Shown here: piece by piece, positions 1 through 6,726 of the stretch
Layout of the letters: the number at the start of each line of letters is the position of its first letter
Numbering within the stretch: position 1 is the first letter of the stretch
DNA from: an uncultured Verrucomicrobiota bacterium
GTDB taxonomy: Bacteria; Verrucomicrobiota; Kiritimatiellia; RFP12; UBA1067
Length of the DNA: 8,004 nt
Direction: 5' to 3'
NCBI GenBank assembly: GCA_946543025.1
Contig: CAMNLN010000161.1
Location: 1-8,004 of the forward strand
Translations under genes and position numbers: made by a program
The notes under the pieces: generated by a model
Databases searched by the model: none
Told to the model about the DNA's origin: nothing
Seen by the model: the letters and a program-made list of their open reading frames with translations, nothing else

Positions 1-346
1 TGAGCGGCTTGAGCGTCTCGGCGGCGATCGCGTAGTCCTCCGTCTCGCCGAACGCCAGCGAGATGTCGCCGAGGCAGAGGACGTTTGCGGGCGGACGCGG
101 CAACGCGAGGATCTCGCGCACAAGCGCCTGCGAGGCCGCGGGCTGGTGCGGATAGTCGCGCATCGTCTTGTACTTCTGCCGCGCGAGCGGCAGGCCCACG
201 TGAATGTCCGAAATGACCCCGATCGCCTCTGGATCGAGCGGCCGCGCCGCCGCCGCGTTCGCCGTGGCGCAGCCCGCTCCCAACGCGGCAAACGCCGCCG
301 TCCCGCCGAGAAATCCCCGCCGTGTCATCGTTTCCTGCTTGCTCAT
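1..346 (-). CDS. Tat-exported calcineurin-like metallophosphoesterase, N-terminal part (cut by window edge)
   Basis: Only the first 115 residues are in the window. The N-terminus carries a twin-arginine signal (T-R-R-G-F-L at residues 8-13) followed by an Ala/Gly-rich hydrophobic stretch and ALGAGC. The Cys at 26 could be a lipid-anchor site, though the -3 residue is a poor lipobox match; A-x-A cleavage near residue 31 is the alternative. The mature part starts with two metal-binding signatures of the calcineurin-like phosphoesterase fold: S-D-I-H (Asp47, His49) and L-G-D (Asp94). The protein is therefore probably exported and hydrolyses a phosphoester; the substrate cannot be told. The start at 346 has AAGGA nine bases upstream (356-360). 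A second Met at 328, nearer the Arg pair, also has an AGGA before it and is a possible start. The gene begins 14 bases after the stop of the kinase-like gene, so the two are probably co-transcribed. Confidence 0.82.
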   Translation of the reverse strand, partial: MSKQETMTRRGFLGGTAAFAALGAGCATANAAAARPLDPEAIGVISDIHVGLPLARQKYKTMRDYPHQPAASQALVREILALPRPPANVLCLGDISLAFGETEDYAIAAETLKPL

Positions 347-360
347 GCCGTATGATCCTT

Positions 361-1752
361 TCATCCGATCGTGGGAATTTGCGCGGCGGCAACGGACTGT
401 CCGAGGCGGCGCGTCTTCTCGTCGGGCATGAATATGTCGATCTGTTCCGCAAGCAACGGGTCCACCGCCTCCAGGCCCATGCGCGCCGTGTTGAGGATGA
501 TGTCGCCGCCAAAGCCGCTCGTCACGCGCCCGAGGATCATCAGGTTCGAGTAGTCGTAGAACTCGTGGTACCACGCCGCCGCGTTCGCAAGATAGCGCCC
601 GATCATCAGGTAGACGCGCAACGCCAGCTCTTCGCGCTTCTCCATCGCCGCCTGCACCACCTTCAGCCTCTCGGGCAGCTTCATCGCCTTCGGGAACTTC
701 ATGCCAAACTGCCGCGCAAGGTAATCGACGGCCTGCTGCGAAAAGTACATCGCACCCACGCCCGCGTCGCCGCTCCACTCGTCCTTCGCCGCGTTCGGGT
801 TCAGGTCCACCGGCGCGAACGCGAGCTCGCTGATGCGTCCCGTGAGCGCTCCCTTCGGATTGATGTAGCCCGCCGCTTCCGAGGACCCCATCGCGATGCC
901 GAGGATGCCCGTGCGCTTCATCGCGATCGCGCCCGCGAGCGCGGTCACGTCGCCGTCGTTGAACACCTCGAACGGGCACTGCCACTCCTCCTCGATCCGC
1001 TCGAAGATGCCGCGCGCGGCCTCCAGCTTCTCGGGCGCCTTCTCGATGACGGCGCGGATGAGCGAGGCCGGCCCCAGCCGCTTGCCCTCGAGCGTCCCCG
1101 CCGTCGAGCCGCCGATGGCGTCCACTTTCCCGCCAAGCGCAAGCGCCGCCTCCTCCAATCCGGCGGAAAGTTTCGTGTAGTGGTACTCGGGGTCAGGCTG
1201 GTTGCGCGGGTCCCACGGAAACTCCTTGGAGAAAACGACCTTGCCGCGCTTGAGCGCGGAAATCTTGAAGTCGCTCGCGCCAAGATCGAAGCCGATGCGG
1301 TTGCCGTCCGTGCGCGGCTTTACGGCCACCTCGCGCTCGTTCGTCTCGGGCATCTTCTTGAGCGGCACGATGGACGTCTCCACCTTCCGCCGGTAGAGGT
1401 CGGAGAAGAACTTGAAGTCGAACGCGCGCAGGCCATTCTTCGAGTAAGCCTTCGCAAGGGGTTTCACGATCTCATCCGGCCCCGCGAGGTGGAGCTTCCA
1501 ACCGCCCGCGCTCCACAGGACGAACTTCGCCACACGTTCCACAAGGTGCCGTACGCCTGGCAACATCGCAGGATGGATGCGTTTTGGAAGCGTTACGTCG
1601 TAGCGAAACACGTATCCGTCTTCGCGCTCCCACGCCACCGCCACGGTCTGCGCCGCGCCATGTGCGTGTGCCCGCAGGAAGTTAATCGCCTTCAGCGGCG
1701 CCTGGAACCCGATGTCCGCACCGCATCCGCATGTACATTTCTTCGTCGCCAT
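361..1752 (-). CDS. ROK-like / actin-fold (ASKHA) sugar-kinase-like protein, divergent
   Basis: A 463-residue protein. From about residue 153 it has the ATPase fold of sugar kinases and ROK proteins: phosphate-1 loop I-G-F-D-L-G-A-S (153-160), F-N-D-G-D (264-268) in the place of the ROK catalytic N-D, phosphate-2-like G-I-A-M-G-S-S-E (285-292), and a late Gly-rich adenosine-type segment L-G-R-V-T-S-G-F-G-G (407-416). The ROK zinc signature (C-x-C-G-x2-G-C) is absent; that place holds E-W-S-G-D-A-G-V-G-A (325-334). The first ~145 residues are not part of the usual ROK core and open with a Cys cluster C-T-C-G-C (residues 6-10), possibly a metal site. Likely role: ATP-dependent kinase on a sugar or sugar-like substrate; substrate unknown, and a non-enzymatic role is possible. 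The start at 1752 is supported by AAGGAA (1759-1764) with a six-base spacer. It probably has its own promoter and is followed closely by the phosphoesterase gene. Confidence 0.75.
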   Translation of the reverse strand: MATKKCTCGCGADIGFQAPLKAINFLRAHAHGAAQTVAVAWEREDGYVFRYDVTLPKRIHPAMLPGVRHLVERVAKFVLWSAGGWKLHLAGPDEIVKPLAKAYSKNGLRAFDFKFFSDLYRRKVETSIVPLKKMPETNEREVAVKPRTDGNRIGFDLGASDFKISALKRGKVVFSKEFPWDPRNQPDPEYHYTKLSAGLEEAALALGGKVDAIGGSTAGTLEGKRLGPASLIRAVIEKAPEKLEAARGIFERIEEEWQCPFEVFNDGDVTALAGAIAMKRTGILGIAMGSSEAAGYINPKGALTGRISELAFAPVDLNPNAAKDEWSGDAGVGAMYFSQQAVDYLARQFGMKFPKAMKLPERLKVVQAAMEKREELALRVYLMIGRYLANAAAWYHEFYDYSNLMILGRVTSGFGGDIILNTARMGLEAVDPLLAEQIDIFMPDEKTRRLGQSVAAAQIPTIG

Positions 1753-1787
1753 GACTTGTTCCTTTCTAGTCTTCTTCTGAATCCGAA

Positions 1788-1832
1788 CGAACCGTTCTAA
1801 CGAACGGCTCTATTCTACCATATTTCGGTTCG
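1788..1832. promoter_or_regulatory. Nested inverted repeats around the ROK-gene promoter (possible operator)
   Basis: A perfect palindrome CCGTTC-taac-GAACGG occupies 1792-1807, just downstream of the proposed -10 and over the predicted start point. A second inverted pair, CGAACCG (1788-1794) and CGGTTCG (1826-1832), flanks the -10 on both sides. The shared core suggests a repressor binding one or two sites. It could instead be a small RNA hairpin at the 5' end of the mRNA. The repeats are seen directly; the operator role is inference. Confidence 0.35.
1812..1820 (-). promoter_or_regulatory. Extended -10 promoter for the ROK-like gene
   Basis: On the minus strand the sequence TGGTAGAAT gives an extended -10 (TG-N-TAGAAT; five of six matches to TATAAT). 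No good -35 box lies 17 bases upstream, which extended -10 promoters can tolerate. Transcription would start near 1805, about 50 bases before the start codon at 1752. This is the most A/T-rich patch of the gap between the leu operon and the kinase-like gene. Confidence 0.45.
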
Positions 1833-1912
1833 CACGGGCCGTTATTCACGTTCCGACGGCGACGACGCGAGGCAAATCTTTCGTGCGTCCGCCGCCTGGA
1901 CCGACGCCCCGG

Positions 1913-2146
1913 TCATCGACGGAAATCCCGCGCCATGCTGTTCGTCGCGACGTTAAGCAGGATGTCAAGCTTGGCGTCGACGGCATCAAAACGCTTATGA
2001 AGACCGATCGTCTCCTGATTCACCTTCTCGTGAATCTCCGCGTTGGAGACCTTTTCTGCGTTCGCTCGCGAACCCATCCACAACCCGCCCAGAAATATCA
2101 GAGCCGCCAGAATAACGGCCAAGAACGCAACTGCCACGTACTTCAT
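1913..2146 (-). CDS. Small single-pass membrane protein with predicted coiled coil, last gene of the leu operon
   Basis: A 77-residue protein I do not recognise. Residues 3-24 are a hydrophobic membrane segment starting right after M-K, followed by a polar region. Residues ~35-66 show a heptad-like pattern (E-I-H-E-K-V ... V-D-A-K-L-D-I-L-L) suggesting a short coiled coil; the protein ends in basic D-F-R-R. The N-terminus is probably anchored in the inner membrane; which side the tail faces cannot be told. The start at 2146 is chosen because AAGGAG (2154-2159) lies seven bases before it. An in-frame ATG at 2170 directly abuts the leuB stop (TGA-ATG) and would add M-K-T-R-R-R-T-K, but has no clear ribosome site. 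The position suggests co-transcription with the leu genes; a role in leucine metabolism is not implied by the protein. Confidence 0.65.
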   Translation of the reverse strand: MKYVAVAFLAVILAALIFLGGLWMGSRANAEKVSNAEIHEKVNQETIGLHKRFDAVDAKLDILLNVATNSMARDFRR

Positions 2147-2153
2147 CTTCGTT

Positions 2154-2159
2154 CTCCTT
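2154..2159 (-). promoter_or_regulatory. Ribosome binding site fixing the start of the small membrane protein
   Basis: AAGGAG with a seven-base spacer to the ATG at 2146. It lies inside the longer reading frame that begins at 2170, and so argues for the shorter 77-residue protein. Confidence 0.6.
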
Positions 2160-2170
2160 CTCGTTTTCAT

Positions 2171-3247
2171 TCATCGTTTCAAGGCAGCGCATACGGCTTC
2201 GCCCATCGCGCGCGTACCCACAGACGCTTCACCGACACGGGCGATGTCCGCCGTGCGCACGCCCGCCGCGAGGACTTTCCCCACCGCCTCCTCGACCGCC
2301 GCCGCCTCAGCGACGAGTCCGAAGGAATATTTCAGCATCATCGCAGCCGAGAGGATCGTCGCAAGCGGGTTGGCGACATTCTTTCCGGCGATGTCGGGCG
2401 CGGAACCGTGAATCGGCTCGTAGAGCCCGAAACCGTCTTCTCGCAGCGACGCCGACGGCAACAATCCGATGGAACCGGCGATCTGTGACGCCTCGTCCGA
2501 GAGAATGTCCCCGAACATGTTCTCCGTGAGAATCACGTCGAAACGATTCGGCGCGCGCACGAGCTGCATCGCCGCGTTATCCACATACAAGTGGTCAAGG
2601 GCGATGTCTGTGTACTCGGCGGCGTGAATGCGAGCCACCGTCTCGCGCCAGAGCTTCGAGGTCTCCAGCACGTTCGCCTTGTCGACGCTCGTCACCTTGC
2701 CCCGACGCGTCCGCGCGGCCTCGAACGCCATGCGCGCGATACGCTCGATCTCCATAACCGAATAGGCCATCACGTCACGTGCGGACTTCCCGTCCGTAGC
2801 CCGCTCGTGCGCACCGAAGTAGATGCCGCCCGTCAGTTCGCGCACCACGAGGAGGTCGATCCCGCCCGCCACAATCTCCGGCTTGAGCGGGCTCGCGCCC
2901 GATAACGCCCCCCACACCTTCGCAGGACGCAGGTTGCAGAAAAGGCCCAACTTCGCGCGAAGCGGCAGAAGCGCGGCGCGTTCGGGACGCCGATCGGACG
3001 GCAGCGCGTCCCACTTCGGCCCCCCCACCGCACCCAGCAGCACGGCGTCTGCTGCCTCGCAGGCGGAAAGCGTCTCCGGCGGCAGGGCCATGCCCGTCGC
3101 GTCGATGGCGGCTCCGCCGACAAGGTGAGAGGTCATCTCAAACGTGTGGCCGAATCTCGCGGCGACGGTCGACAACACCTTTACGGCCATGTCCACGATC
3201 GCCGGTCCGATGCCATCGCCCGGCAGGATTGCAATTGTCTTCTTCAT
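2171..3247 (-). CDS. leuB: 3-isopropylmalate dehydrogenase
   Basis: A 358-residue protein, the normal family length. It oxidises 3-isopropylmalate with NAD+ and decarboxylates it to 2-ketoisocaproate, in the cytoplasm. Visible hallmarks: I-L-P-G-D-G-I-G-P (7-15), L-G-A-V-G-G-P-K-W-D (71-80, typical of LeuB rather than isocitrate dehydrogenase), L-R-A-K-L-G-L-F-C-N-L-R-P (96-108), V-R-E-L-T-G-G-I-Y-F-G (135-145), Tyr162 and Lys190 as likely catalytic pair, and metal-binding acidic residues Asp223, Asp247 and Asp251. The NAD-loop region G-S-A-P-D-I-A-G-K-N (281-290) is intact. The open frame runs further upstream to 3436, but the Met at 3247 is chosen because it lies just after the leuD stop and leads directly into the conserved N-terminus. 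No strong ribosome site precedes it, so translation is probably coupled to leuD (gap of two bases). Confidence 0.96.
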   Translation of the reverse strand: MKKTIAILPGDGIGPAIVDMAVKVLSTVAARFGHTFEMTSHLVGGAAIDATGMALPPETLSACEAADAVLLGAVGGPKWDALPSDRRPERAALLPLRAKLGLFCNLRPAKVWGALSGASPLKPEIVAGGIDLLVVRELTGGIYFGAHERATDGKSARDVMAYSVMEIERIARMAFEAARTRRGKVTSVDKANVLETSKLWRETVARIHAAEYTDIALDHLYVDNAAMQLVRAPNRFDVILTENMFGDILSDEASQIAGSIGLLPSASLREDGFGLYEPIHGSAPDIAGKNVANPLATILSAAMMLKYSFGLVAEAAAVEEAVGKVLAAGVRTADIARVGEASVGTRAMGEAVCAALKR

Positions 3248-3249
3248 GG

Positions 3250-3747
3250 CTACGCTCGTTGAGATTTTAGCATCAGATAATTCGCGAGTCCACCAGCTTT
3301 GATCAGTTCCTGCATGAAGGGAGGAAACGGCTCGGCGGCAAACGCGGCGCCTGTCGCCTCGTCCATGATCGTGCCCGCCGCGAGGTCCACCGCCGCCTGA
3401 TGCCCTGCCACGAGGGCTTCGGCAGCAGCAGGACACTCAAGGATCGGCAGGCCGATATTGAGCGCGTTGCGATAGAAGATGCGCGCGAAGCTCGACGCGA
3501 TCACGCAGGCAACGCCGCACGCCTTGATGGCGAGCGGCGCGTGCTCGCGGCTGGACCCGCAACCGAAATTGCATCCGGCGACAAGGATATCGCCGCGCCG
3601 GACTGTCCGGGCGAACTGCGGATCGATGTCTTCCATGCAATGTGCCGCCAGCTCGTTCGCGTCGGGCGTGTTGAGATACCGTGCCGGGATGATGACATCC
3701 GTATCGACGTTGTCTCCGTACTTGAAAACGGTTCCTTGCAGCTTCAT
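3250..3747 (-). CDS. leuD: 3-isopropylmalate dehydratase small subunit
   Basis: A 165-residue protein, the swivel-domain subunit that pairs with LeuC to isomerise 2-isopropylmalate to 3-isopropylmalate. Diagnostic motifs are D-T-D-V-I-I-P-A-R-Y-L (15-25) and G-C-N-F-G-C-G-S-S-R-E-H-A-P (58-71), the substrate-contacting loop. It is the short form of LeuD (around 165 residues, common in anaerobes and archaea), compared with about 200 in enterobacteria. The start at 3747 overlaps the leuC stop as ATGA and has GGAGGA (3754-3759) six bases before it. The open frame extends upstream to 3879 inside leuC, but that part does not resemble LeuD. Confidence 0.95.
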   Translation of the reverse strand: MKLQGTVFKYGDNVDTDVIIPARYLNTPDANELAAHCMEDIDPQFARTVRRGDILVAGCNFGCGSSREHAPLAIKACGVACVIASSFARIFYRNALNIGLPILECPAAAEALVAGHQAAVDLAAGTIMDEATGAAFAAEPFPPFMQELIKAGGLANYLMLKSQRA

Positions 3748-5009
3748 GACAGTTCCTCCGGCGCAACGATCCGCCCGGCTACCGCGCTCGCCGCCGCAAC
3801 GGCTGGCGAAGCAAGGTACACCTCGCTCTCCACATGTCCCATCCGTCCCACGAAGTTTCGGTTTGTGGTGGCCACGCACCGTTCACCCTTCGCGAGAATA
3901 CCCATGTGCCCGCCCAGGCAGGGCCCGCACGTGGGGGTGGAGACCACGCACCCTGCCTCGACAAACGTCTTGAGAAGTCCCTCTTCCATCGCCTGCAGCC
4001 AGACGCGCTGCGTGGCAGGAATCACGATGCAGCGCACCGAGTGCGCCACATGCCGTCCGGCCATCGCCTCGGCCGCGATCCGAAGATCCGTGATCCGTCC
4101 GTTCGTACAAGAGCCGATCACCACCTGGTCAATCGGCACGGCGCCCACGTCGTCGATCGTCCGCACGTTCGACGGCAAATGTGGGAAGGCGACGGTCGGT
4201 TTGAGCGCGGCGAGGTCAATCTCGACCGTCCGTTCATAGATTGCATCGGGATCGGCCGCATGGGCGACAGGCTCCTTCGCACGGTGTTCGAAGAGGTATC
4301 GACGGGTGAGCGCGTCCACCGGGAAGATGCCGTTCTTCGCGCCGGCCTCGATGGCCATGTTTGCGATCGTAAAGCGGTCGTCCAGCGAAAGCGCCGCCAC
4401 GCCGTCGCCCGTGAACTCAAGCGATCGGTAACGCGCGCCGTCCACGCCAAGGATGCCGATCAGATGCAGGATCGCGTCCTTGCCGCCAACCCACTTGCGC
4501 GGCGCACCCTTCAACACCACTCGAATGGCGGACGGAACCTTGAACCACGCCTCTCCCGTGGCCATCCCCGCCGCCGCGTCCGTAGAACCGACGCCGGTGG
4601 CAAACGCGCCGAGCGCGCCATAGGTGCACGTATGGCTATCCGCGCCGATCACGCAGTCGCCCGCCGTCACGAGCCCTTTTTCCGGCAGGAGCGCGTGTTC
4701 GATTCCGCAGTCATGCCCCACCTCGAAGTAGTTCGCGATTCCCTGTTCTTTCGCGAACCGCCTCATGCAGGCGCATTGCTCCGCCGCCTTGATATCCTTG
4801 TTTGGCGCGAAGTGATCCGGCACGAGCGCGATTCGGTTGCGGTCGAACACGTCGGTCCTCCCGAACTTCGCGAACTCCCCGATGGCGACAGGCGCCGTAA
4901 TGTCGTTCGCCAGCACGAGATCGAGCCGCGCCATCACCAGCTCGCCCGCATGGACTTCTGTCTTTCCTACATGCGCCGCGAGTATTTTTTGCGTCATCGT
5001 CATGCTCAT
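3744..5009 (-). CDS. leuC: 3-isopropylmalate dehydratase large subunit (4Fe-4S)
   Basis: A 421-residue aconitase-family protein, the catalytic subunit of isopropylmalate isomerase. The three cluster ligands are visible: Cys301 in G-S-C-T-N-G-R, and Cys361 and Cys364 in T-P-T-C-G-P-C-L-G-G. Other family landmarks are G-A-D-S-H-T-C-T-Y-G (122-131) and V-P-D-H-F-A-P-N-K (63-71). The length fits the ~420-residue LeuC type found with short LeuD rather than the ~465-residue enterobacterial type. The start at 5009 overlaps the leuA stop (ATGA) and has GGAGGT six bases upstream; Mets at 5003 and 4997 are alternatives but lie further from that site. Homoaconitase is a theoretical alternative, made unlikely by the leuA and leuB neighbours. 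The cluster should be oxygen-sensitive. Confidence 0.95.
   Translation of the reverse strand: MSMTMTQKILAAHVGKTEVHAGELVMARLDLVLANDITAPVAIGEFAKFGRTDVFDRNRIALVPDHFAPNKDIKAAEQCACMRRFAKEQGIANYFEVGHDCGIEHALLPEKGLVTAGDCVIGADSHTCTYGALGAFATGVGSTDAAAGMATGEAWFKVPSAIRVVLKGAPRKWVGGKDAILHLIGILGVDGARYRSLEFTGDGVAALSLDDRFTIANMAIEAGAKNGIFPVDALTRRYLFEHRAKEPVAHAADPDAIYERTVEIDLAALKPTVAFPHLPSNVRTIDDVGAVPIDQVVIGSCTNGRITDLRIAAEAMAGRHVAHSVRCIVIPATQRVWLQAMEEGLLKTFVEAGCVVSTPTCGPCLGGHMGILAKGERCVATTNRNFVGRMGHVESEVYLASPAVAAASAVAGRIVAPEELS
3754..3759 (-). promoter_or_regulatory. Strong ribosome binding site of leuD within the end of leuC
   Basis: GGAGGA with a six-base spacer to the leuD ATG at 3747, inside the leuC coding end. 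It supports the ATGA overlap start rather than the longer upstream frame. Confidence 0.7.
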
Positions 5010-6532
5010 GACCCGACCTCCAGCATGCGGTTCACGGCGTTCAGAAGCGCGAGGATGCTGCCCTTGATGATGTCCGTAGAGACGCCCCGCCCGCGGTAGA
5101 CACCTCGCTTGTCGGATATCTTCACGAACACTTCGCCAAGCGCGTCGCGCCTTTCGGTGACGGCCTCGATACGGTAGTCCTCCAAGGCGAACTTGTGGCG
5201 GATGATCTTCTCGACGGCGCGAAACGCCGCGTAGATGGGACCTGATCCCAACGCCGCCTCCTGGCGCGTCTTGCCGTTCCTCACGAGCGTGACCTGCGCC
5301 GTCGCGCTCATGTGGTTGCCGCTGTTGACGACAAAGGTGTCAAGCTTCCACTCGCGCTCTGGACGAATGCGCGCGGTCATCTTCGACTCTACGAGCGCCA
5401 CGAGGTCGCGGTCGAGGATTGTCTTCTTGCGGTCGGCAAGCGCCTTGAAGTCTGAGAAGAGATCCGCCGCCTGTTCGGGGGCGAGTTCGTATCCCAGCGT
5501 CCGCAGGCGCGACTCGAAGGCGTGCTGGCCCGAGTGCTTGCCTAGCACGAGCTCCGTCTGCTTCACGCCCACGGACTCCGGCGTCATGATCTCGTACGTC
5601 TTCGCGTCCGCCATCACGCCGTGCTGGTGGATGCCGCTCTCGTGCGCGAATGCGTTGGCGCCCACGATGGCCTTGTTCGGCGCGATCTTCACGCCGGTGA
5701 TGCGCGAAAGCAGCTGGGCGGTGCGTGCGATCTCCGTCGTGCGGATGTTGAAAGAAAGTTCCTTGTAGTAGTCCCGCCGCGTGCGAAGGCCCATCACGAC
5801 CTCCTCCAGCGCGGCGTTTCCGGCTCGCTCGCCGATGCCGCCGATCGTACATTCCACCTGACGCGCGCCGGCACGTATGGCCGCGAGCGTGTTGGCCACG
5901 GCGAGACCGAGGTCGTCATGGCAGTGGACGGAAAGGATCGCGCGGTCCAGATTCGGAACACGCGTCATGATCGCCCGGATGAAATCGTGGAACTCTTCGG
6001 AAGCCGAGTATCCCACCGTGTCCGGAATGTTCACCACAGACGCGCCGGCGGCGATAGCGGTCTCGACCACGCGGCAAAGAAAATCGAGATCCGTGCGCGA
6101 GGCGTCTTCGGCGGAGAACTCCACCTCCGCGCACCTGTTGCGCGCGTAGGCCACCATCTTCCGCACCCGTTCCAGCGCGGCCGCGCGCGTCATACGGAGC
6201 TTCACCTTCAGGTGCAGGTCGCTCGTGGCGAGGAAGGTGTGGATGCGCGGATGCACCGCCTCCCTCACGGCATCTGCCGCCGCGTCAATGTCCTTCGGAA
6301 GGGCGCGGGCGAGCGAGGCCACGGTGGTCGTCTTCACCGTACGGGCGATCTGCCGTACGCTCGCGAAGTCGCCGGGCGACGCGATCGCGAATCCGGCCTC
6401 CAGCACATCCACCCCGAGCGCCTCGAGCTGGACGGCCATGCGCGTCTTCTCCTCGAGCGTCATCGAGTAACCAGGCGCCTGCTCGCCGTCGCGCAGCGTC
6501 GTATCGAAGAACCGTATCTGCCTGTCATTCAT
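5006..6532 (-). CDS. leuA: 2-isopropylmalate synthase
   Basis: A 508-residue protein that condenses acetyl-CoA with 2-ketoisovalerate, the first committed and leucine-inhibited step. The catalytic TIM barrel opens with R-F-F-D-T-T-L-R-D-G-E-Q-A-P-G (7-21; Arg14 and metal ligand Asp15). It continues with the metal ligands H-C-H (His203, His205), G-E-R-A-G-N-A (234-240; Asn239), and H-E-S-G-I-H-Q-H-G (297-305). The part from about 390 to the end is the leucine-binding regulatory domain, including G-S-G-P-I-Y-A-A-F (429-437) and G-R-G-V-S-T-D-I-I-K-G-S (481-492), so feedback control is probably kept. The Met at 6532 starts two residues of lead-in before the conserved core; AAGGA (6544-6548) lies 11 bases upstream, a slightly long spacing. 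The open frame continues to 6694 but that stretch runs through the attenuator hairpin and is not coding. The related citramalate and homocitrate synthases are less likely given the linked leuCDB. Confidence 0.96.
   Translation of the reverse strand: MNDRQIRFFDTTLRDGEQAPGYSMTLEEKTRMAVQLEALGVDVLEAGFAIASPGDFASVRQIARTVKTTTVASLARALPKDIDAAADAVREAVHPRIHTFLATSDLHLKVKLRMTRAAALERVRKMVAYARNRCAEVEFSAEDASRTDLDFLCRVVETAIAAGASVVNIPDTVGYSASEEFHDFIRAIMTRVPNLDRAILSVHCHDDLGLAVANTLAAIRAGARQVECTIGGIGERAGNAALEEVVMGLRTRRDYYKELSFNIRTTEIARTAQLLSRITGVKIAPNKAIVGANAFAHESGIHQHGVMADAKTYEIMTPESVGVKQTELVLGKHSGQHAFESRLRTLGYELAPEQAADLFSDFKALADRKKTILDRDLVALVESKMTARIRPEREWKLDTFVVNSGNHMSATAQVTLVRNGKTRQEAALGSGPIYAAFRAVEKIIRHKFALEDYRIEAVTERRDALGEVFVKISDKRGVYRGRGVSTDIIKGSILALLNAVNRMLEVGS
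5016..5021 (-). promoter_or_regulatory. Strong ribosome binding site of leuC within the end of leuA
   Basis: GGAGGT with a six-base spacer to the leuC ATG at 5009. It lies inside the last codons of leuA and picks the first of three closely spaced Met codons as the start. Confidence 0.7.
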
Positions 6533-6584
6533 CTTTTTTCGTTTCCTTTGTGACCTCGTCCCTCGGTTGCCGCCGTCCCCTGAA

Positions 6585-6624
6585 AACCGAAAACGGCCTC
6601 GCCTTGGGGGCGGGGCCGTTTGCT
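6585..6624 (-). terminator. Attenuator terminator hairpin in the leuA leader
   Basis: On the transcript strand the arms AACGGCCCCGCC (6620-6609) and GGCGAGGCCGTT (6603-6592) pair as a 12-base stem with one C-A mismatch around a five-base loop. The stem is extended by one A-T pair at its base and followed by the T-rich tail TTCGGTTTTC. It lies after the Leu-rich leader frame and about 60 bases before leuA, the expected place for a leader terminator. It may also end read-through from the radical SAM gene. The tail is interrupted (TTTTCGGTTTT), so termination may be partial, which suits attenuation. Confidence 0.75.
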
Positions 6625-6677
6625 TGTCCTCGAACGTCGATCTTCGGTTCCTAGCAAACCACACCCGTCCCGCTCCC
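6606..6677 (-). promoter_or_regulatory. Predicted antiterminator helix of the leu attenuator
   Basis: The end of the leader peptide gene can pair with the 5' arm of the terminator. GTTTGCT (6659-6653) matches AGCAAAC (6624-6618) over seven bases. GGGAGCGGGAC (6677-6667) pairs with GCCCCGCCCCC (6616-6606) at nine of eleven positions, with a seven-base bulge between the two helices. This would take up the whole terminator arm (6620-6609), so the two structures exclude each other. A ribosome at the leader stop codon would cover the upstream strand and let the terminator form; one stalled at the early Leu codons would leave it free. Pairings are read from sequence; energies were not computed. Confidence 0.6.
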
Positions 6678-6726
6678 AAGAAGGAGAAGGCCAAGGCTCA
6701 GAAGGCCAAGAAGTCGAAAACCGAAG
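6642..6726 (-). promoter_or_regulatory. Predicted protector helix (1:2) of the leu attenuator
   Basis: CTTCGGTT at leader codons 2-5 (6726-6719) is exactly complementary to AACCGAAG just after the leader stop codon (6649-6642), an eight-base helix. It crosses the antiterminator pairing, so the two should not form together except as a pseudoknot. A ribosome stalled at Leu codons 7-8 would cover the upstream strand and disrupt this helix. The same complement TTCGGTT recurs in the terminator tail (6591-6585), offering a third partner. Confidence 0.45.

Noticed and set aside
322..1800. 492-codon open frame on the plus strand
   Set aside because: It lies opposite the ROK-like gene, is extremely Arg/His/Leu-rich as expected for an antisense shadow of GC-rich coding DNA, and has no recognisable motif.
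1833..1912. Terminator after the small membrane protein gene
   Set aside because: Some GC-rich imperfect pairing can be drawn, but there is no stable symmetric stem followed by a T run on the transcript strand, so I do not call one.
3248..3436. N-terminal extension of the leuB frame
   Set aside because: It runs back through leuD in another frame and is not LeuB-like; the Met at 3247 begins the conserved N-terminus.
3834..5099. 421-codon plus-strand frame opposite leuC
   Set aside because: An antisense shadow with low-complexity Arg/His-rich composition; leuC on the other strand has all its family motifs.
5621..6553. 310-codon plus-strand frame opposite leuA
   Set aside because: The same antisense effect; leuA is unambiguous here.
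6533..6694. N-terminal extension of the leuA frame
   Set aside because: It would be translated through the attenuator hairpin and the end of the leader peptide, has no family similarity, and the Met at 6532 gives the usual LeuA length.
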